A DNA stretch of 64,000 bases, from contig MNCI01035869.1 in NCBI GenBank assembly GCA_015680685.1, positions 249,751 through 313,750 on the forward strand, given 5' to 3'. The notes beneath the pieces were generated by a model. The model was not told the DNA's origin. It saw only the letters and a list, made by a program, of their open reading frames with translations, and ran no database searches. Position 1 is the first letter of the stretch; each line of letters begins with the position of its first letter. Source of the stretch: Gnetum montanum (taxonomy: Eukaryota; Streptophyta; Gnetopsida; Gnetales; Gnetaceae). This document shows, one piece after another, positions 57,401-64,000 of the stretch. The position numbers were made by a program, and so were the translations under genes.

Positions 57401-58500
57401 TAGAATTAGAGTTTCTACAAGTTTCTGCTTTAGTTGTTGAAATGCATTTTCACATGCCTTGGTCTATATGAATTATACATCTTTCTTGGTAAGTTCTACC
57501 AACAACTTGGTGATCTTTGAGAAGCTTTTGATGAAGCACCGGTAATAACCAATGTGGCAAATGAATGACTTCACATCCTTTACTTTTTGGACCTTCTAAA
57601 TTATTCCTTGGATGATCGTTATTTTCTCTGCATCCACCTCAATCTCTTTGTTTGAGATTCAATCTCCAAGACAATGCCCTATTGGATCATCAAGTGGCTC
57701 TTTTACCAATTGAGCCATAAGTTGGTCTTCACACACCTTTTAAGAACTTGCTCAAGGCAATCCAAGGCTTGCTAAAATGTGATCCAATAGGTAGAGAAGT
57801 CATCCATAAAAACTTCTACTTTGCTATCAACCTATTATTGGAAGATGCTAAGAACCAATCATTGAAATGTGGTGAGAGCATTGCATAGGCCAAAGGGCAT
57901 TCAGTATGCAAAAGTCCTTCAAGAACTTGTAAATGTTGTCTTGGCCTAGTCTTTAGATGCAACCTGAATTTGGTTATAGCCACTATAACCATCCAAAAAG
58001 TTGTAGTAATAATGCCCTACAATAATATCTAGCACTTGGTCCATGAATGACAATGGGAAATGATCTTTGTAAGTTGTCATATTTAACAACCTGAAGTCTA
58101 TACAAATGCTCCATTTTTCTCCATTTTTGGGCACAATAATAAGTAGGCTAATCCACTCACTATCTATAATAAGATAAATGAACCTAACCTTGATGAGTTG
58201 TTTAATCTCCTCTTTGATGATTTGCTTAGGTTTTGGGCTCAAGCATCTTTGCAACTATCTCTTTGGCTTAATTGATGAATGTGTATAAATTCTATGTTAT
58301 CATATCCTTGTATCAATTCCTATTAACTCATGATATGGCTAGGCAAAGGCTATTGACCATTTTCTTACAACTTGTAACAAATTCTTTTTCTATATAAGAG
58401 CAAGTTTGGCATTGATAATAACCAGCTTATCATTATTCAGAAATGCATACTCCATTCCAATCATTAGAGCCTTTAATTCAAGGGGCTCATGCTTAAAAGT
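57401..58500 (-). pseudogene. E1 reverse transcriptase
   Basis: The minus strand carries EPLELKALMIGMEYAFLNND before the domain, then KEEIKQLIKVRFIYLIIDS, IIVPKNGEKWSICIDFRLLN, KDHFPLSFMDQVLDIIVG, YYYNFLDGYSGYNQIQVA (open at 58254-57946) and the catalytic VDSKVEVFMDDFSTYW near 57800 (F-M-D-D in place of the usual Y-V/M-D-D). This is Athila-type RT. Frame breaks lie before and after the F-M-D-D box. Confidence 0.88.
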
Positions 58501-58739
58501 TTCAAGGATCTCCAACTCTTCCTAATCGATCTCACTTTAAGAATCAAATAATTGGTGATGAAGCTCTTCCAACTCATCCATGCTTTCCACATAGGAGTTG
58601 GTGAGGCTCTCAACTAGGTCCATGCATATTGTTGATCCATCCTCATTTTCAATTATCAACCACTAAGTACCCTCCTATTTAGTGGCTTCTATGTACAAAC
58701 ACCTTTGAACTTTTGTGATATTTGCATACTAACTGCATG

Positions 58740-59240
58740 CTTGAAGTGATGTGCCCTAGATGGTTGATAGTTTTTGCATGTAATGACACCCTGTGTCACT
58801 ATATGCAATGCATGAAAATTTCTTCTTTATATTTTTTTCAAATTCATCTTCCTTGGAAATTTCCAATGAAAGGTCTCTAATCTTCAACCTTGCATCTATA
58901 GTATTCAACCATGCTCTTCCCATGATGATAGGAGAGTCCCATTTGTTATTTTTCACATGGATTACCAAAAAATTAGCAAGATATATCCACCCACAAATGG
59001 TGGTCACAATATCTTTCATCAATCCTAAGAAAACAATGATGGATTAGTCTACCAGCTCTAGTCTAATGTTGCTCTTTTTTAAGAGGGTAAGGTTCTAAGC
59101 TTTGTAGATTTCTTGTGAAATCACTTTAACTCTAAAACTTGAGTTCAAAAGAACCTTATACAATTCATTTTTGGCAATCTGTAAGTAGATAAGAAGACTC
59201 CTAGGATTATATCTCTTCCTGGGAACATGACCAACCTTGA
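58740..59240 (-). pseudogene. E1 protease
   Basis: The minus strand begins with a decayed active-site region (KVLLNSSFRVKVIS, where Asp-x-Gly is Asn-Ser-Ser). It continues LGLMKDIVTTICGWIYLANF, IIMGRAWLNTIDARLKIRDL and SLEISKEDEFEKN. This aligns closely with the E4 protease. Active-site residues are lost. Confidence 0.83.
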
Positions 59241-60983
59241 TCCAATTTGTGACTACATGGGGTCAACATGAAAGTGTGCAACTAGGAAGCACTTTGATTT
59301 GAAGGCTGCTTAATAGAAATTTTAGAGGTAGAAGTAGCAGGGTTAAAAAACAAAGGTGTTTATGAGGGCTTTGTGGGGTTGTTAGTTTTGAAGAATGGCC
59401 TTTTACGAGGCTTGGATTCATAACCAATTAATTGAGAGCTAGTTGTAAGCTTACTACCCTCTTAGCATTTCTCTACTAGGGCTAGGCAGGTATCTCAGCT
59501 TGCATGGATGGAGCAATTGGTAGAGGAGTTCAACATGGTGGTGCAGGAGTGGAAGAGTGTTGAGGAGGATAGTAGGGAAATGGGGACTCCCTCCTTAGTG
59601 AAGGTGCTATGTAGTATTCAAGAGGATAATAGTGATGTGGGAAGGAAGTGTGATTGGAAGAGTCATGTGGAGAGATGGACTACTAAAAGTAATACCCATA
59701 TGAATCTAGTTGGAAATAAGGGTATTGCTTCCTTGAAGGTAACATTCCCCACAATTGTGGATATTTCCACTACTGGTACTGTTCTTGAGGTTGAGGACCA
59801 GTACCAACTTTTTTCCTCCTTTATGAGTGTCCTTGGAAAAAATTTTAGCTTTTATCAATCATTTTCTACATTCTACAAGGCACAGGCCTCATGGAAGGCT
59901 TGCAAATGATTTTGTGGATCTAAACTATATCCCCCTTCAAACATAGGGATATTGTTCATATCCAACTACTTAATGCAAGTATCCTTCAAGTGCCTAGTGG
60001 AAATTCTGATAGCCTCTAAAATATTCAGCATGTTTCTAGTAGCTAGCAAGGGCTCATCATAGTCATGATGATTTTTGTGATCCCTATCATGGCTACAATG
60101 CCTATGATGAGTCTTGTTATGCCTTCTTTCTATGTGATGTTCTCTCCCATGTTGCTACTCATACCCTTACTCATCCCTATCCCATCATTCATTATCATCC
60201 CAACCTCTATTATTTCTATCATGATCTCGACCTCTGCTTCTCCTATCAAAGTTGAAAGAGGAATACGATGAGGATGATGATGATAAAGGTAAATAGGGAG
60301 GAGAATTAGCATCCAAATAGTTCCTACAACCCCTTCTTCTTTGACCCCTACCGTAATCATCATGCTTATATTTCTCCTAGTGCCTATCATTGTTCTTACC
60401 TCTAGATGAATGACTATACATACCATCTTTCAATATTTCCTGATCTTGAGATCCTTTCTTCCCGTCACCAAGGTTATCAACAGTTGACTACAACCATTGT
60501 GTAAGGGTCTTCCCATCAAAGATAAGGGGAGAACTTGTGTATTGGAAGGTTCCTAAAAAGAAGTCCTCACCTTATTTGTAGGTTTGCAGGAATAAGTGGC
60601 TAAGAAACCTTTTGCCTTTTGAAGCCTTATATAGAGCCTCCATCTACTAATCTTTTTTCATTAGGCATATCTAGGATGATAATTGTGATAGGCATGGTCT
60701 TGAAATTCGTACTCTATGTTAAGTTCAGTAATGCCCAACTTGATTAGATTGTTCAATAGCATTCTAGGAACAAATTAGTTGGGAGGCAACACAATGTTGC
60801 CCTCCATGTTCCTCCATCATAGCTACTCATCCTCATGAAGGATGAATGTGAAATCTAGAGTGTAAGCATCTAGATTGATATAGACAACTTTGAATTATTG
60901 GGACACTTGTGTCTTTTGGCCTTCTTGCCTTTGAGTGGATCTACTTACAAATGGTGTTGGAGACTCCCTACAAGAAGAAGCCA
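59241..60983 (-). pseudogene. E1 gag
   Basis: The ATG at 60983-60981 opens MASSCRESPTPFVSRSTQRQ, matching the E4 leader start. Then NLDAYTLDFTFILHEDE, WWRNMEGNIVLPPN, a charged His/Arg/Asp-rich stretch (60130-60426), LLATRNMLNILEAIRISTRH, DMNNIPMFEGGYSLDPQNHL and a capsid-like core. Stops are mostly TAG. E4 gag is homologous throughout. Confidence 0.83.
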
Positions 60984-61115
60984 TATTAGTGATTTTTCAA
61001 ATGGAGTATGTGTTTAGTAATATTATGTTTTTACTAGTTTTTTCTTTAAGTGTACTTTAAAACTTCCTTAGAGAATTTCATGATCTTTCCTATGTAGTGC
61101 ACTTAGCTAACTAAA
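60984..61115 (-). other. E1 5' leader
   Basis: Short untranslated stretch from the primer site to gag. Nothing recognised. Confidence 0.5.
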
Positions 61116-61134
61116 GTCCCTAGCAATGATGCCA
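61116..61134 (-). other. E1 primer-binding site, decayed
   Basis: Minus strand TGGCATCATTGCTAGGGAC, compared with TGGCGCCGTTGCCGAGGAC in E4. Four of the differences are CpG transitions and one lies in a CpG-adjacent position. It sits one base inside the LTR end. Confidence 0.75.
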
Positions 61135-61135
61135 A

Positions 61136-61997
61136 TGATGAGTAGTGAGTAGTCCCTATACCCAACCATATGAATCAAAAGTGTTGCACTAGCGATTTGG
61201 TCGAATTCCATGGACTTTAGCTCCTAAATTCACAATAGGCAAGGTAGTGACTTAAACATGTGATCATTATCTTCTTGGCTTCACTTGTGGAAGTGCAAGT
61301 CTATGGTTAAGTGTAAGCCAAGGTACATGATTTTTATTAATTTTTTATTTTATTTTATTTAGTCTAAGTGTGGAATAATGAGAAAATTAATTAATAGCTA
61401 AATATTTAACTCTCTAGTATCCTAATCTAAGTATCCTAACATAAGCATCCGAGCCCACTTTTCATTCGCATCCTAAACTTGCTTCAACACTCCTAGGTTA
61501 CCAAGTGTCTACTATTGGATGTACCAAATAGCCACCACTGTGATTACCAAGTGTTAAGCAGTATTTCAAAGTGGTCATATTTATGCATTGTTATTAACCA
61601 TATTAAGTAATCAAGACATTCACGTAAAAATGCATAAGTTAATGAATGCACAAAAGGAAACATTAATCTATTCCAAGTGCTACAAGAAATGCTAAGAACC
61701 TTATCTTTATTATCAATCACATCAATGTGTTTAGGTACAAGATGATAAAATAAAGAACCATACAATCCTTAGAGTCCTACTATGGGCATTTAGAAAATAT
61801 TCTAACTCTAGGCTAGGAAAACTGCAAGAGCTTTGCTATCTTATGGACCTAATGTGTCATAACTACGATGGGTACATGCATTTATATAGGCAAAGATAGA
61901 CACTACATCAATGCATCTACCCATGCGTCGACAGGGCTAAGTTGATTGGGATGCATCAATGCATGTCCATCGATGTAGTTGATTGAGTGATTTATCA
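61136..61997 (-). repeat. E1 5' LTR
   Basis: Begins TGATGAGTAG and ends GTGATTTATCA. The minus-strand TATA-like box is at 61881-61890 (plus strand TTTATATAGG). Clusters of GATGCATC words lie at 61910-61980. It matches the 3' LTR and is related to the copy at 62415-63296. Confidence 0.88.
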
Positions 61998-62002
61998 CTA
62001 GT

Positions 62003-62414
62003 AACAAGTTCAAATATAGCAGCAAGTTATACTTCTTAAACAATACAAAACCATCCCCTCCCCCCCCCCCCCCCCCCCCCCCCCCCNTAACATCATATGA
62101 TAATACTCAAAATTGTTTAATAGAAATAGACATGAACATCTTTCTCACTTAGTCCCTTACTTTGGACTAATACCTAATCCATCTCTACCTTTCTTATTCA
62201 CAAATGATGAAAAATACTTCCTCTTGAAAACTAACAACACACAAACTTGTGTAAAATCACTTAGAAAAAAGTTGTGTGATGATCTGAAATAGTGCAATCT
62301 TATTTTTGATCTTATGTAAAAGTCTTCAAGTTGATGCTAATCTTCATTTTGATGCATTTGGTGGTATTGGCATGACCCATAACTTCTATCACAAAAATGT
62401 CATTTCATGTTATT
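62003..62414. other. Right flank of E1, poly-C tract and unrecognised DNA
   Basis: A C-only run of about 30 bases ending in an N lies at 62055-62086. The rest is AT-rich with no recognised feature. Confidence 0.5.
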
Positions 62415-63296
62415 TGATGAGTGGTGGAGCATCCAACACTCAACCATAAAAGTCACAAGTGTCCACGCATGACCCAATTGTAATCCACAGATGGAAAATG
62501 TTGTTATGCTAGTAATTAAGTTAATCTTGTTATCGTTGTCTCCCCACTTTAAGCTAGTAAAGTCTAAATATATGGTTTAGCTTACAGTGAGGCATATGAT
62601 AGCTAATGTTGATTCGCCCATTTTACTCCTAAGTGTAGACATAACAAAGATGAAAGTGGATACTAAGTCTAAGTAATAACAAGTAAATCTATTCTAGCCT
62701 ACAGTGATGAGCATCCATTCTTGATTCATTGTACACACCTTGGCTTATGTAACTGTTACTGGGATTACCAAGTGAGTTCACTACTGAGTGAATCAAGTGA
62801 AATCACTCTTAGGATTACCAAACGATTACACTTAAGTGCTCAAAATCAAGCGTACTCTACTTTAATAATATGCAAGTAAAAATAAAGTGCTTAAGGAAAG
62901 TAGAAGCTAGTAAAACAATGAAAATTATGCTAAGTAAACAAAAGAACTAAGAGAATGCTACAATGATGGGAAATAGTCTTGATATTTATTATCATCACAA
63001 CTAGTACCCAAGTACAACTTGTTCAAATAAAGACATCGTTCAACTATCACACATCACACTACTGGCATTCACTCTTTATCATTAAGTCTAAGTCTAAGAA
63101 ATCAAACTACAAGAGTTCTATTACTAGTGGAGTGAAAAGTTGTTGGATCATCTGTCCAAGTGCCATATTTATAAGGGTGAAAAAATCCCAATACATCAAC
63201 CATAACATGAAGATGAAAACTCCTTCTATCTTTATAGTAGCATTAGCTTGCTTCTTTTTCCAAAATTGAAGAGTTTCCCCTAAGTACCATTTATCA
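62415..63296 (-). repeat. E1-related LTR (solo or truncated element)
   Basis: It begins TGATGAGTGG and ends CCATTTATCA, length 882 bp, close to the E1 LTRs. Shared landmarks include CAAGTACAACTTGTTCAAATAAAG and GCCATATTTATAAGG as the TATA region. No polypurine tract lies beyond its right end and no primer site beyond its left end. The flanks TTATT and TTGGC do not match. It may be a solo LTR with decayed duplication or a fragment of an element that runs out of the window. Confidence 0.65.
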
Positions 63297-64000
63297 TTGG
63301 CTGATATTTTAGGCCATAAGAAGATGATTGGAGTTTTGTTCTAATAGCCTCTCATGAAAACTCCATGAGAGGGCCAAAATTTAATTCCACAATGACTATG
63401 GAGATGATTAACTTTTCCTAGATGGCTTGAAGGAATTTAGGTGACAATGTGAGGCACTGTCCTTGTTCAGGTGCTTGTGGTACTTCTGCCTCTACTTAGG
63501 AAGAGTGTTCAGTAGCAGGCATTTGTTGATGGATGCTAAAATATTGGGCTTCCTGCTCCATGTGATTAGCTAGTGGAGTTTGTTCTCTAGTGTCGCCTCT
63601 CGATCTCTTGCTTCTAGGTTGTGAGGGTCATCCTTCTAGTATACTCTTTGGGATCATCTACAATCAACAAGGGTTTGAGATTATCAAAATGTTCATATTA
63701 ACTCTCAATCACTCTTTACCTTACTCATACCCTTAGTTGGATCAATTTTTTATCATATTATGATTGTAGAGTTAGACATTTCATCTTTAATTTTCATGAG
63801 CTCCCACATGTTTAGAATGGTTCACTAGGAAGATTCATTGAATTATTTAGCTTGAATTTGATTGATTCATAATAATATCCTTTATGTTACATCTTGCTTA
63901 CCTTAGCTTATCTTTTAGGGCTAAAAATTTTTTAAAAATTTTGGCTCAAATTTCTTAAATTTCCTTAATGTCAACCCCCACACACCCGCCCGCCCCCCCC
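63297..64000. other. Right end of window, unrecognised
   Basis: AT-rich, with no open frame of note and no clear match to the E1 interior. It ends in a C-rich run at 63976-64000, a common place for assembly breaks in this window. Confidence 0.4.

Larger units (their letters stand above)
2785..61997 (-). mobile_element. E1: outermost Athila-like Ty3/gypsy element containing three nested elements
   Basis: Two direct repeats of about 870 bp (2785-3661 and 61136-61997) bound this element. They are flanked by CTAGC (2780-2784) and CTAGT (61998-62002), a 5-bp target duplication with one mismatch. Next to the right LTR is a decayed primer-binding site, and next to the left LTR is the complement of a polypurine tract, so transcription runs right to left. 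The minus strand order is gag, protease, RT, RNase H, integrase, then an env-position ORF, which is the Athila plan. Subtracting the E2 insertion (6227-53066) leaves about 12.4 kb, a normal Athila size. All ORFs are broken. Confidence 0.88.

Noticed and set aside
59508-59909. Plus-strand 133-codon open frame
   Set aside because: It is the complement of E1 gag, whose minus-strand reading aligns with E4 gag.
1-64000. CRISPR array, bacterial operon or phage features
   Set aside because: Tandem arrays here are retrotransposon repeats without equal unique spacers, and all recognisable genes are plant Ty3/gypsy.
1-64000. tRNA, rRNA or microRNA genes
   Set aside because: No cloverleaf with A and B boxes and no rRNA core was recognised by eye. 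The long hairpins are LTR palindromes and were not called microRNA.

Overview
This window is plant nuclear DNA made almost entirely of decayed Ty3/gypsy LTR retrotransposons. No intact host gene was found. Evidence for a plant: the elements belong to the Athila and Tat branches of plant Ty3/gypsy (dual RNase H in pol, a tRNA-Asp-type primer site, Athila- and Tat-type gag knuckles). Most in-frame stops are TAG, as expected from decay of methylated CAG (CHG) sites. The gene-poor, deeply nested layout suggests a large plant genome; the species cannot be named from this sequence.

Layout. Four elements are nested. E1 (2785-61997, minus strand, Athila-like) is the outermost. Its LTRs are 58 kb apart and flanked by a near-matching 5-bp duplication, CTAGC/CTAGT. 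E2 (6227-53066, minus, Tat-like with two RNase H domains) sits inside the env-position ORF of E1. E3 (27770-46082, minus, same lineage as E2) sits inside an antisense gene of E2. E4 (9615-16949, plus, Athila-like, gag-protease only) sits inside the integrase of E2, with target duplication GTGAT/ATGAT. Reading outward, E1 has gag, protease, RT, RNase H and integrase at 60983-55850, then a noncoding block, then an env-position ORF split into 53623-53067 and 6226-3870. E2 has gag-protease at 50831-47180 and RT-RNase H-aRNase H-integrase at 19620-8851. E3 has gag-protease at 43973-39637 and RT (deleted)-aRNase H-integrase at 33960-31395. The flanks (1-2779 and 62003-64000) hold little recognisable apart from a possible LINE remnant and a further E1-related LTR at 62415-63296.

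The most unusual feature is in the Tat-like elements E2 and E3. Between protease and RT, where Ogre/Tat relatives carry an intron, each holds a multi-exon gene on the opposite strand. E3 carries it at 34565-38990 with its own TATA box. E2 carries the homologue at 24533-27769, continuing after the E3 insertion at 46083. Protein blocks and several intron positions match between the two. In each element this gene lies between clusters of a roughly 30-bp repeat built on the dyad GGYC-N6-GRCC, and a third cluster lies downstream of integrase. Each family also has its own palindromic word, most clearly in its LTRs or internal spacer.

Every coding region is broken by stops, frameshifts, deletions or insertions, so none is expected to make a working protein. 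All coordinates of decayed domains are approximate.
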